A DNA stretch of 56,218 nucleotides. Origin: Synechococcus sp. M44_DOE_062 (GTDB lineage Bacteria > Cyanobacteriota > Cyanobacteriia > Thermostichales > Thermostichaceae). A program made the translations under genes and the position numbers. How positions within the stretch are numbered: the first letter of the stretch is position 1; each line of letters opens with the position of its first letter. This document shows, in pieces, positions 1 through 8,174 of the stretch. The DNA lies in contig DVDX01000061.1 of the NCBI GenBank assembly GCA_015295985.1, positions 1 to 56,218 on the forward strand, given 5' to 3'. The notes under the pieces were generated by a model. The model was given only the letters and a program-made list of their open reading frames with translations, was not told the DNA's origin and ran no database searches.

Positions 1-36
1 GCTGGCAACCTAGCTCGGTGCCAGGCCCATCTCCAC

Positions 37-76
37 CCCCCCCAGTAATGGGGGGGTTAATTTTTCTTAATTTTTC
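37..76 (+). terminator. Probable rho-independent terminator
   Basis: Seven C (37-43), a six-base loop AGTAAT and seven G (50-56) form a strong hairpin. It is followed by a T-rich tract made of two copies of TTAATTTTTC. The T tract lies on the + strand side, so it would end a + strand gene located left of the window, and it faces the convergent end of folC. Confidence 0.6.
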
Positions 77-117
77 TTAATTCTCCAGCTCCGGACAAGA
101 GAAGTCTTGGTTTGGCA

Positions 118-1434
118 TTAACAGGCTAGAGCCCATCCTAAACATTCCTGCATCACTTGGCCCAATAGGTACAGGGATCCGCAGAGCACAGCCGGTGGCT
201 CAGTGAGGGTTTTGGGCTTGAGCAATTGAGCCCGAAAAGCGGAGAGGTTGGGCAGTGCTTGTGCAGAAGCGAGACGAGGTTGCAGGGTCTGGGCCAGTTG
301 GGCCAGTTGCTTGGGATCCGTCCCAGAGTGGCCAGCAATTGGCAGAGCGAAAAAGCAATCTCCTGGTCGCAGCAGGGTGCTGAGAATGCCCTGGACATCT
401 TTGGTGGTGAGGATGCCCACATACCAGGTGAGGGGGCCGGGTTGATGCTCATCTAGATAGCGACGGAGAGCCTGGGCAGCAGGCAAGTTGTGGGCTCCGT
501 CCATGAGCAACTGGCGGGATCCAATCTGCACCCGCTGTAAGCGCCCCGGCCAACGGGTGATGGCAAATCCTTTTTCGACAGCGGCATCCGGGATCCGCCA
601 GCCCTGTTGCTGTAGGGTTTCCACAACGGCAAGGGCTACTGCTGCATTGGTGAGTTGTACATCGCCGCTGAGGGGCAAGGTGAGGGGCTGCCCTCGCCAG
701 TGGACGGTCTGAGGCTCTGACCATCGCAGAGGTTCGACCATCCTCAGGGGGCTTCGCAATTGCTCTGCCTTGGCTCGGATAACTGCTGTGACCTCTGGGG
801 TTTGGGGTGCGCACACTGCCGGGATCCCTGGCTTGAGGATACCCGCTTTTTCAGAGGCAATTTGGGGAAGGCTGTTGCCCAAGCGCTGCCAATGATCCCA
901 GCCGATGGAGGTGATGGCCGTCACCACCGGCTCGATCCCAGCATTGGTAGCATCCAGCCGCCCCCCCAAGCCTACCTCCATCACTGCCACATCCACCTTT
1001 TGCCGGCGGAAGTACAGCCAAGCGGCAGCAGTGATAGCCTCAAACTGGGTGGGAGAAGCCTCGTCAGGGGCATAGGTTTGTAGGCAGTCTCGCACCTGGA
1101 CCAGTGCTTGGCTCCAGTCGTTGGCGGAAATGTATTCCCCGTTCAGCCAAATCCGCTCCCGCCAATCCACTAAATGAGGAGAGGTGTAACGACCCACACG
1201 ATAGCCTGCCGCCCACAACACGTGGCTGACCCAGGCACAGACGGATCCCTTGCCGTTGGTACCGGCTACATGGATGGCCGGGATCCCAACTTGGGGCTGT
1301 CCCAGGCGCTGCAGCAAGACTTGCATGCGTTCCAGGCTGAGATCCACACCGAAGTGACTCAGCGACTCCAGAAACGTCGGCCAATCCCAGTCTGGGATGG
1401 GAGGCAGGGTTAGGGACAAGTTGATCTGGCTCAA
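118..1434 (-). CDS. folC: Bifunctional folylpolyglutamate synthase / dihydrofolate synthase
   Basis: Mur-ligase-family enzyme of cytoplasmic folate metabolism that adds glutamate to dihydropteroate or folate using ATP. The N-terminal P-loop GTNGKGSVCAW (about residues 59-69) and the later GLGGRLDATNA segment are typical, and the 438-residue length fits the family. The start used is TTG at 1434; no in-frame ATG lies near the conserved N-terminus, so the start is the weak point. A degenerate copy of the window's 29-bp repeat sits immediately upstream (1436-1464). serA lies 58 bp upstream on the same strand and may be co-transcribed, although the two pathways are not closely linked. Confidence 0.93.
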   Translation of the reverse strand: MSQINLSLTLPPIPDWDWPTFLESLSHFGVDLSLERMQVLLQRLGQPQVGIPAIHVAGTNGKGSVCAWVSHVLWAAGYRVGRYTSPHLVDWRERIWLNGEYISANDWSQALVQVRDCLQTYAPDEASPTQFEAITAAAWLYFRRQKVDVAVMEVGLGGRLDATNAGIEPVVTAITSIGWDHWQRLGNSLPQIASEKAGILKPGIPAVCAPQTPEVTAVIRAKAEQLRSPLRMVEPLRWSEPQTVHWRGQPLTLPLSGDVQLTNAAVALAVVETLQQQGWRIPDAAVEKGFAITRWPGRLQRVQIGSRQLLMDGAHNLPAAQALRRYLDEHQPGPLTWYVGILTTKDVQGILSTLLRPGDCFFALPIAGHSGTDPKQLAQLAQTLQPRLASAQALPNLSAFRAQLLKPKTLTEPPAVLCGSLYLLGQVMQECLGWALAC

Positions 1435-1435
1435 G

Positions 1436-1464
1436 CAAAGACTCCGTCTTGCTGGGGTAAGTGA
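1436..1464 (+). repeat. Degenerate copy of the 29-bp interspersed repeat (copy E)
   Basis: Shares ACTCCGTC and the following GCT with the intergenic copy at 27280-27308. The match is good over the first 22 bases and lost afterwards. It lies between folC and serA at the folC start. Confidence 0.35.
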
Positions 1465-1492
1465 GGTTTGGGATTTTTAAGGATCAGCAATT

Positions 1493-3073
1493 CTAGAGGT
1501 TCACCACAAAGGCGTCGCGGATGCCCGGCTGCTTGAGTACCTCTTCCAGAATCCCATCCGGCAGGGGATCATCCAAGCTGAGCACCATCACCGCATCGCC
1601 GCGGATGATCTTGCGGCCTACCTGCATGCTGGCAATGTTGACATTGTAGGCTCCCAACAGGGTGCCAATCCGTCCGATGATCCCCGGCATATCCCGGTGC
1701 AGGGTCATCAGCATGTTGGCGGAGGGGGGCACATTCACCGGGAACTCGTCAATCTGGGTAATCCGCACCTCTCGCTCCCCAATCAACGCCCCTGAAACCG
1801 AGCGGATCCCATTGGGACCGTGGGCAATCAACGTCAGGGATCCGGAATAATCCTTCAGGGAGGGATCTCGGGTTTCCACCACCCGAATGCCCCGTTCTTT
1901 GGCCTCGATGGAGGCGTTGACGTAGTTGACCCGCTCCCGCAGCGCCAGCGTCAAAAGCCCTTTGAGAGCGGCAATAACAATCGGCTGTCCATCTTTTTCT
2001 GCCAGATCTCCCTGCAGGCGGATCTCGAGTTGGTTGACGCGATCCCCGGCCAACTGGCCAACCAAGTTGCCTAGGGTTTCGGCCAAGTCCAGGTAGGGTC
2101 TGAGGTTTTGCAGCACCTCTGCTTGTAGGCCGGGGATGTTCACAGCAGAGCGGGCCGGCAGCCCCAGCAACACATCGCGAATCTGCTCGGCCACATCGAT
2201 GGCCACGTTCACCTGAGCTTCTTCGGTGGAGGCCCCCAAGTGGGGGGTAAGCAGGACTTCCTTGCCTAAGGAAAACAGCGGAGAGTCCTTTAGGGGTTCA
2301 TTGGCAAATACATCCAAAGCCGCTCCGGCAATTTGGCCGGATTTCAGGGCTTCGTACAGGGCTTGTTCATCCACCAAACCGCCGCGGGCGCAGTTGATCA
2401 GGCGGGCGGTCGGCTTCATCATGCGGAAGGTTTCGGCGTTGAACAGGTTGGTGGTTTCAGGGGTTTTGGGAATGTGCAAGGTGATGTAGTCCGATTCCTG
2501 TACCAGAGTTGTGAAGTCCACCAGGCGCACCCCCAGTTGCTCTGCTCGCTCCACGGACAGATAGGGGTCATAGGCCAGCAGCTTCATCCCCATCGCCTTG
2601 GCAATCTGGGCCACATGGGATCCAATCCGACCCAATCCAACAATCCCCAGCGTTTTTTTGTAGACTTCTACGCCGACAAAGTCTTGCCGATTCCACAGGC
2701 CCGATTTCAAAGAGGCATTGGCATCGGGTATGTGGCGGGAGAGGGCCATCATTAAAGCAATGGCGTGCTCAGCAGCGGCAATGGTGTTGCCCTCTGGGGA
2801 GTTGACCACCAGGATCCCGGCTTTGGTTGCAGCAGGCACATCGATGTTGTCAACGCCAACGCCCGCCCGCCCGATGATTTTTAAGTTCGTCCCCGCTTCG
2901 ATTACCTCTCGGGTAACCCGTGTACCGGAGCGCACCATGATGGCATCGTAGTTGGGGATGACGGCGATCAACTGCTCTGGGGTGAGCTGGGTTTGCACAT
3001 CCACCTGAGCGACTTGCGAGAGAATGTCGATCCCCGCCTGATCGATGGGATCTGTGACGATGACTCTGGGCAT
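1493..3073 (-). CDS. serA: D-3-phosphoglycerate dehydrogenase
   Basis: Oxidises 3-phosphoglycerate with NAD, the first committed step of serine synthesis in the cytoplasm. The 526-residue protein is the long form: catalytic and NAD domains first (Rossmann motif GLGRIGSHVAQ near residue 146, GRAGVGVDNIDVPAA near 70, and the catalytic-region His in TPHLGAST near 278), then an intervening domain and a C-terminal ACT domain (about residues 450-526), which usually provides serine feedback. ATG start at 3073. The 237 bp upstream, towards sipA, show no gene or clear promoter. Confidence 0.97.
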   Translation of the reverse strand: MPRVIVTDPIDQAGIDILSQVAQVDVQTQLTPEQLIAVIPNYDAIMVRSGTRVTREVIEAGTNLKIIGRAGVGVDNIDVPAATKAGILVVNSPEGNTIAAAEHAIALMMALSRHIPDANASLKSGLWNRQDFVGVEVYKKTLGIVGLGRIGSHVAQIAKAMGMKLLAYDPYLSVERAEQLGVRLVDFTTLVQESDYITLHIPKTPETTNLFNAETFRMMKPTARLINCARGGLVDEQALYEALKSGQIAGAALDVFANEPLKDSPLFSLGKEVLLTPHLGASTEEAQVNVAIDVAEQIRDVLLGLPARSAVNIPGLQAEVLQNLRPYLDLAETLGNLVGQLAGDRVNQLEIRLQGDLAEKDGQPIVIAALKGLLTLALRERVNYVNASIEAKERGIRVVETRDPSLKDYSGSLTLIAHGPNGIRSVSGALIGEREVRITQIDEFPVNVPPSANMLMTLHRDMPGIIGRIGTLLGAYNVNIASMQVGRKIIRGDAVMVLSLDDPLPDGILEEVLKQPGIRDAFVVNL

Positions 3074-3310
3074 AAGCAGCGCTGGTCTAGTGGGATGGAG
3101 GGCAACAGCAGCAGGGAAACAGATTGGCGCAGGTTAAGGTGGATCCCACTGGATGAGGCAAACCTTGACCCAACCCCAACTGGCACACCTTAATCTACCG
3201 CGAAAGTCCGCCGGTAAGTTGAAGACTTGCTTCTGCAGAAAGCTGCCAGATCCTAGAGGCTCTGAAGGCCGGCAAACCCATTAAGCTGGCTCGGAGGAGA
3301 GATGGGCACG

Positions 3311-3547
3311 CTAGGACAGGGATCCCACCGGGGCAAGATATTTTCCGTCTATGAGAAAGATGCCATTGGCAAACTGCACACTGTAGGTGCCCAACAGCCG
3401 CCGCTGCAGGATCACCCCTTGTTCGTGCAAGCGGATCAAATGGGCTGGGCGCAACATCGGCATTGGGTCAGCCGTTTTTAGGTAAGGAGGCATCTCCACC
3501 ACTTGAACCGTTGCCCCCACCGGCAGTAAACCTTGGGCTTCAGACAT
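3311..3547 (-). CDS. sipA: SipA-like small regulatory protein (DUF3148)
   Basis: A 78-residue protein whose core, with PPYLKTADPMPMLRP near residues 20-34 and a C-terminal F-A-x-G-x-F-L-(I/L)-D segment, matches my memory of cyanobacterial SipA. SipA binds the histidine kinase NblS and modulates high-light and stress signalling. ATG at 3547. It stands alone on the minus strand, with a long gap behind it that leads to the divergent DUF2949-mazG pair. Assignment is by motif recall; the alternative name is DUF3148 family protein. Confidence 0.75.
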   Translation of the reverse strand: MSEAQGLLPVGATVQVVEMPPYLKTADPMPMLRPAHLIRLHEQGVILQRRLLGTYSVQFANGIFLIDGKYLAPVGSLS

Positions 3548-4059
3548 AACGAGAGTCCATGCGGCAACTGTCTCTAGCTTAGCTGAGACCTAGGACGACG
3601 TATCCCCAAAACCTAACCCAAGCAGGATGACAGCCTCAGCGCGGATCCCAGAGGAGCCGAACAGGTGGGAGCCGCAAACAATTGTTGTAAGATTTCTATC
3701 CAAGTACTAGAGTGACCGGGATAAAAAGGCAACATCTTGCTAGGGCGAGTTGGTTTTTCTCAACAAAGAAAAGGCAGCCAGCCTTTCGGGGTGCTGCCAA
3801 CTGATCGCCAGTCTGCTATCATACCATGACCTCTTGCTGCCCATTTTTTGTGTCCTTGGATACGGAAACCTCATTTGCCGAGGCCATGGAGGGGTTTTCT
3901 TGCCGTGGAGCTGTGGGCGCAGGGCTTGGCAAGCTCGCCTTCGGCCTACCCACTGGCCAGATCTTTGCCGAAACTCTGTAGGAGTGTTAAGAATAGTTAC
4001 ATTGGTTTGCTATCTTCTCAGTTTTCATACTTGTTCTTCTTCAGCACTGCGAAACGACC
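3548..4059. other. 512-bp intergenic region between divergent genes
   Basis: Short open frames occur on the + strand (for example from 3750 and 3848), but their translations are low-complexity and resemble nothing I know. The part from about 3840 to 3970 is GC-rich with possible stems, so an unannotated small RNA is conceivable; I recognise no known RNA family. A candidate promoter for the downstream pair lies near the right end. Confidence 0.4.
3988..4016 (+). promoter_or_regulatory. Candidate promoter for DUF2949-mazG
   Basis: An extended -10, TGCTATCTT (4008-4016), follows a weak -35 TTAAGA by 18 bp. The -10 lies 43 bp before the ATG at 4060. Pattern only. Confidence 0.35.
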
Positions 4060-4281
4060 ATGCTAGATCCCATTCCCCCCCCAGCCCTTGAGGAATATCT
4101 ACTGCAAACGGGCATCATCGACCGTTCTCAACTGAGCCTGGCCAAGAAGCTGCAACATCGCCAGCAAGGGCCGTTGCTGATGATTCTCTTGGAGTTGAGT
4201 TTCATCGATCTGGAGCAGCTCAGCCGCCTTTTGGATTTGGGCCGCACCTACCCTTTTGACCATGCTGCAAACGCTGGATAG
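4060..4281 (+). CDS. DUF2949 family protein
   Basis: A 73-residue cyanobacterial protein of unknown function. The pattern of a short N-terminal helix, a central LLMILLELSFIDLEQLSRLL segment and an acidic, Leu-rich end matches DUF2949 as I recall it (about 60-75 residues). No membrane segment or catalytic motif is visible. ATG at 4060; no strong ribosome-binding site. Its last 20 bases overlap the start of mazG, so the two are probably translationally coupled. Confidence 0.65.
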   Translation: MLDPIPPPALEEYLLQTGIIDRSQLSLAKKLQHRQQGPLLMILLELSFIDLEQLSRLLDLGRTYPFDHAANAG

Positions 4282-5344
4282 CCTTCAACCCGACTGGCAA
4301 CAGGCTCTGGCTCGGTGGTCTACTGCGGAGCAGGGCTCCCTGCTGCTGAAAAGCTGTGGGGGAAAGGATCTGGTGGAGCTGCGCAGTGTTTTGCAACAGG
4401 TCTGTGCTCCCGTCCAGTCTATGACGTTGCTAACAGAGGGCTTAGAGGTGGTGGCCGGCCCATTGACGCTGCAAAGCTGGGATCCTCAAGCAACGGGCCA
4501 CTTTGCCCACCTTTATCTGGGGCGTTCTGCCTCTAGCTCGCACCTGAGTCGTTTGGCGGCTATTGTGGCTCGGTTGCGTGCTCCTGACGGGTGTCCTTGG
4601 GATCGGGCTCAAACTCCAGAGTCTCTCACCCCTTACATTCTCGAAGAAGCATATGAGACAGTAGCTGCCATTCGAGCCGGGGATCCGGCGGCGATTGCCG
4701 AAGAGCTGGGGGATTTGTTGTTGCAGGTGGTGTTGCAGTCTCAGATCTTTGCCGAGCAGAACCACTTTGATCTGGAAGCTGTGGCTGCGCGAATTGCCGA
4801 TAAACTGATCCGCCGTCACCCCCACGTGTTTGGGGATGCTGTGCCGGCAGACCTTCCGGAGTTGCACCGCTCCTGGGAACAGATCAAGCAAAGTGAGCAA
4901 CCGAATCAAGGCCTTGGCCAAAAACTGCTGCACTATGCCCAAAGTTTGCCCCCCCTAGCGGCTGCCCTGAAAATCTCCTGCAAAGTGGTGGGGGCAGGGT
5001 TTGAGTGGCCGACGGTGGAGGAGATCTGGGCCAAGATCCGCGAGGAAGAGGCCGAGCTGTGCCGAGAATTGGACAGGGATCCCCCCGACCCAACTCGACA
5101 GGAAGCCGAACTGGGGGATCTGCTTTTTGCTCTGGTCAACTTGGGCTGTTGGTATGGTTTGGATGCTGGCCAAGCTCTGGCCCAAACCAATCTGCGCTTT
5201 GCCCGTCGTTTTTTGCGCATGGAAGAGCTGGCTCAGGAACTGCTGGGATCCACGCCCGGCGGTGGCAAAAGCTCCCTTCTGAAAGGGCGCAGTCTCCAGG
5301 AGCTGGAAGTCCTCTGGCAACAGGCCAAGCAAGAGTATCCCTAG
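4262..5344 (+). CDS. mazG: Nucleoside triphosphate pyrophosphohydrolase MazG with N-terminal extension
   Basis: Hydrolyses NTPs to NMP and pyrophosphate, a house-cleaning and starvation-linked activity. Two MazG repeats are visible: the first begins near residue 95 (RAPDGCPWDRAQTPESL) with the metal-binding pattern EEAYE...EELGDLLLQ, and the second near residue 265 with EEEAELCREL and EAELGDLLFA. Roughly 95 residues precede the first repeat; E. coli MazG has none. This extension is not recognisably a tetrapyrrole methylase domain, although it ends in an HLYLGRS-like segment. ATG at 4262 is preferred over TTG at 4256. Overlaps the DUF2949 gene. Confidence 0.9.
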   Translation: MLQTLDSLQPDWQQALARWSTAEQGSLLLKSCGGKDLVELRSVLQQVCAPVQSMTLLTEGLEVVAGPLTLQSWDPQATGHFAHLYLGRSASSSHLSRLAAIVARLRAPDGCPWDRAQTPESLTPYILEEAYETVAAIRAGDPAAIAEELGDLLLQVVLQSQIFAEQNHFDLEAVAARIADKLIRRHPHVFGDAVPADLPELHRSWEQIKQSEQPNQGLGQKLLHYAQSLPPLAAALKISCKVVGAGFEWPTVEEIWAKIREEEAELCRELDRDPPDPTRQEAELGDLLFALVNLGCWYGLDAGQALAQTNLRFARRFLRMEELAQELLGSTPGGGKSSLLKGRSLQELEVLWQQAKQEYP

Positions 5345-5467
5345 TTTCGTTTCTGGATGTGGGGTTGAGCCGGTGCCAGCTCTGAGGGGGTATCCGCCCA
5401 CACAGTCTTGGGGCAGGTTTTCTTCGTAGGGTAGGAGCTGTTCTAAGCGCCTGTCTCTGCGTCGGCC

Positions 5468-6505
5468 ATGTCTCCAGTTTCTTCTTTTGAGCAAGCTGGG
5501 ATCCCTTGTCTGGATTTGACCCCCTTTCGGGAGGGCACGGATCCGCTCGGGGTTGCAAAGGCTTTTGGGGCAGCCTTGGAGGAGGTGGGGTTTGTGGTGA
5601 TCACAGGGCATGGGATCCCGGAGGCCATCATACAAACAGCCTACGAGAGGGCGAGGGCTTTCTTCGACCTGCCATTGGAACAAAAAATGGAGGTGGTGAC
5701 TCCGGATCGCGTCAAAAACCAGGGATACCTGCCGATTGGCATCGAAAGTGTAGCCGCTACCCGTGGGGCAGAGGTTCCCTACGATCTCTGTGAGGCGCTG
5801 GTGTTCAATGACCTGTTTCGGGAAGATCCACAACGGCCCCAAGCAGGGGTGGATCCGGATTCGGGCAACCTTTAGCCCACCCATCCAGCAGGACTGCGGG
5901 CTGCTCTTCTGGCTTATGATGCGGCTCTGCTTCAGCTCACCCAAACCTTGATGCGCATGGGCGCGTTGGCTTTGGATCTGCCGGAAACCTATTTTCTGCC
6001 TTTTATGGAGGGGAAAGGGGGAGTGCTGCGGGCTGTGCATTATCCTGAACAGGAGGTGGAGCCCATTCCGGGACAGCTACGCTATGGGGCTCACTCCGAC
6101 TACGGTGGCTTCACGATTCTGCGACAGGATGGGGCGCCGGGAGGGCTGCAGGTGTACTCCAAAGCAGGAGAGTGGATTGATGTGCAGGCTGTTCCCAACG
6201 CCTTTGTCATCAACGTTGGCGATCTGCTATCCCGTTGGACCAATGACCGTTGGCGCTCCACGTTGCACCGCGTGGTCAATCCACCCCGATCGGCTTTCGG
6301 TTCCAGTCGCCGCCTGTCTTTGGTTTACTTTACGGCTCCTCGGGACGATGCCTGGATCGAATGCCTGCCCACATGCCAGAATGCAGCAAATCCCCCTCGC
6401 TATGCTCCTGTACAGGCTGGGGAGTACATCCGCTCTAAGCTGGAGGTTTCGATGATTGGGAAGGCAGGGCAAAGCTCTCGGAGATCTCAAACTCGGGATC
6501 CCTGA
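5468..6505 (+). pseudogene. 2OG-Fe(II) oxygenase (isopenicillin-N-synthase-like), interrupted by one TAG
   Basis: Non-haem iron, 2-oxoglutarate-dependent dioxygenase fold of unknown substrate. Residues 1-135 carry the N-terminal DIOX_N part (IPCLDLTPF, then GFVVITGHGIP). The frame stops at TAG 5873-5875 and continues without any shift to 6505, where the catalytic half lies: H-x-D in AHSDYGGFTILRQD, distal His in STLHRVVNPPRS, and 2OG-binding R-x-S in RRLSLVYF. The residues around the stop read GNL*PTHPAGLRAAL, and relatives usually have NLWP there, so TGG to TAG is the likely change. Intact length would be 345 residues. If only the second half is made, ATG 5951 could start it, but it would lack part of the fold. 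Confidence 0.85.
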
Positions 6506-6630
6506 AGTCTGGAGATCTCGGGCAGACGATGCAACCGCTTCTTGGCTTTGATCCGGGAGCAGTTTGGGTTGCCTAATCTCGGTGCTCCTTTGCCTGTGAT
6601 AAAACTCCTTGCCCGTCATTTGGCCAACCT

Positions 6631-7566
6631 GTGCAAATTCAGATCCGCCATCTCATCGAATATCGCTACAGTCGTCCAGTCCAACTGGAGCCCCATACGG
6701 TGCGATTGCGACCGCGCTGCGACGGGATCCAGACTCTCCTGGCTTTTGAGTTGCAGGTGGATCCGCAGCCGGTGGGCCAATCTGCGCTGGTGGAGCTGGA
6801 GGGCAACGCGGCAGTTCGGCTTTGGTTTGGGGATCCCAGCGAGCATTTGCGCATCCAAACTCAAGCTACGGTGCTCACCCTGCGGCAGAATCCCTTCGAC
6901 TATCTCCTCTGCGATTGGGCCACCCATCTCCCCATCGACTATCCCAGCACGCTGGCAGCTCAATTACAGCCTTATCTGACAGCTCAGGCGGATCCTGGTA
7001 TCCAAGCCCTGGCCTGGGAGCTATGGGATCAAGTGCAGGGGGAAACGACGGCTTTTCTGCCGGCGCTGAACCAGCGCATTTATTCAGAGTGCCGCCACAT
7101 CTTGCGGGAAAAGGGGGATCCCTGGCCTGCTGGCTTGACCTGGCATCGCAAAACTGGAGCCTGCCGCGATCTGGCCCTACTGTTCATGGAGGTCTGCCGC
7201 ACCGTAGGCTTGGCCGCGCGCTTTGTCAGTGGCTACCAGGTCAGCCCCTCGCGGACTTCAGGGGAGGGCACTGGCGGAGAACCCACAGGGGGCCGTCATC
7301 TGCACGCTTGGGCGGAGGTGTACTTGCCGGGGGCCGGTTGGCGGGGTTTTGATCCCACCCAAGGGTTGGCCGTGGCCGATGGCCATGTGGCTTTGGCGGC
7401 CAGCGCTTACCCCAGAGATGCGGCTCCTATTTGCGGTTATTGGCTGGGCAAGGGCGTTCACAGCAGCATGAGCTACGCCATCCACATCCAGGCGGGATCT
7501 TCCTCGCAAAGCCAAGCCCAGCTTGCTGCAGACAGCCTTGGCACTTCACCAAAAGTTCGGGGCTGA
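6631..7566 (+). CDS. Transglutaminase-like cysteine protease family protein
   Basis: A 311-residue protein with the bacterial N-terminal transglutaminase-like domain (about residues 1-100, beginning IRHLIEYRYSRPV) followed by a transglutaminase/protease core. The catalytic triad is visible: Cys in KTGACRDLALLF, His in RHLHAWAEVYLPG and Asp in GFDPTQGL. Such proteins are often peptidases or amidases; the substrate is unknown. No signal peptide. The start is GTG 6631, directly before the conserved N-terminal strand. It lies 125 bp after the broken oxygenase gene; no functional link is evident. Confidence 0.88.
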   Translation: MQIQIRHLIEYRYSRPVQLEPHTVRLRPRCDGIQTLLAFELQVDPQPVGQSALVELEGNAAVRLWFGDPSEHLRIQTQATVLTLRQNPFDYLLCDWATHLPIDYPSTLAAQLQPYLTAQADPGIQALAWELWDQVQGETTAFLPALNQRIYSECRHILREKGDPWPAGLTWHRKTGACRDLALLFMEVCRTVGLAARFVSGYQVSPSRTSGEGTGGEPTGGRHLHAWAEVYLPGAGWRGFDPTQGLAVADGHVALAASAYPRDAAPICGYWLGKGVHSSMSYAIHIQAGSSSQSQAQLAADSLGTSPKVRG

Positions 7567-7658
7567 AGCCGTGGAACCTCAACTTGGCCGGATCCCAAAG
7601 CGGAAATTTGAGATAGCATAGCCTAGCTGAGATCTTGAGCATTTGCCGAGGGATCCCG

Positions 7659-8165
7659 TTGACCCAGTCTATTGATGTCCCTACCAGCGTTGATACGTTT
7701 TTGCAGGAGTTGGCCGCTATTCAGCAAGTTGGGCCAAAGCGGGTGGCCATCCTGGGCAGTCGTCATGTACCCATTACCCACCAGTATTTGATCGAGACCC
7801 TGAGCTATGCCTTGGCCCTCACTGGCAATCAGATCCTCACCTCTGGGGCTATTGGCACCAACTTGGCCGTGATTCGCGGGGCAGTGCGGGCAGACATGAA
7901 GTCCTTGACGGTGATCTTGCCACAGAGTTTGGAGCGACAGCCGGCAGAGTCGCGGGCCAGCCTGGAGCAGGTGCTGCATTTGGTGGAACATCCCGAAAAC
8001 GACCATCTTCCCCTGGCGGAGGCCAGCCGCCTGTGCAACCTGGAGATCATCGGCAAATGCCAGCAGTTGATCTGCTTTGTCTTCCACGACAGCATCACGC
8101 TGCTGGATGCCTGCAAGCATGCCGAGGAGCAACACAAGTTAGTCACTCTCTTCTATTTCGACTGA
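7659..8165 (+). CDS. DprA/LOG-like Rossmann protein (annotated in cyanobacteria as 'DNA recombination-mediator protein A')
   Basis: About 168 residues with a DprA/lysine-decarboxylase-like nucleotide-binding pattern: KRVAILGSRHVP near the start, LTSGAIGTNLAVIRGA, and LTVILPQSLE. It is much shorter than true DprA and lacks its extra domains, so a role in transformation is uncertain. TTG 7659 is chosen because the residues before it (from TTG 7635) look unlike protein; no ATG is available. It ends 9 bp before the convergent CCA-polymerase gene. Confidence 0.6.
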   Translation: MTQSIDVPTSVDTFLQELAAIQQVGPKRVAILGSRHVPITHQYLIETLSYALALTGNQILTSGAIGTNLAVIRGAVRADMKSLTVILPQSLERQPAESRASLEQVLHLVEHPENDHLPLAEASRLCNLEIIGKCQQLICFVFHDSITLLDACKHAEEQHKLVTLFYFD

Positions 8166-8174
8166 TGCAACTTT

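Noticed and set aside
3750-4091. Open frames upstream of DUF2949
   Set aside because: Translations show odd composition, no domain, no ribosome-binding site, and they overlap the likely promoter.
4955-6040. 361-codon minus-strand frame over mazG and the oxygenase
   Set aside because: Antisense shadow; composition unlike protein and no conserved motif.
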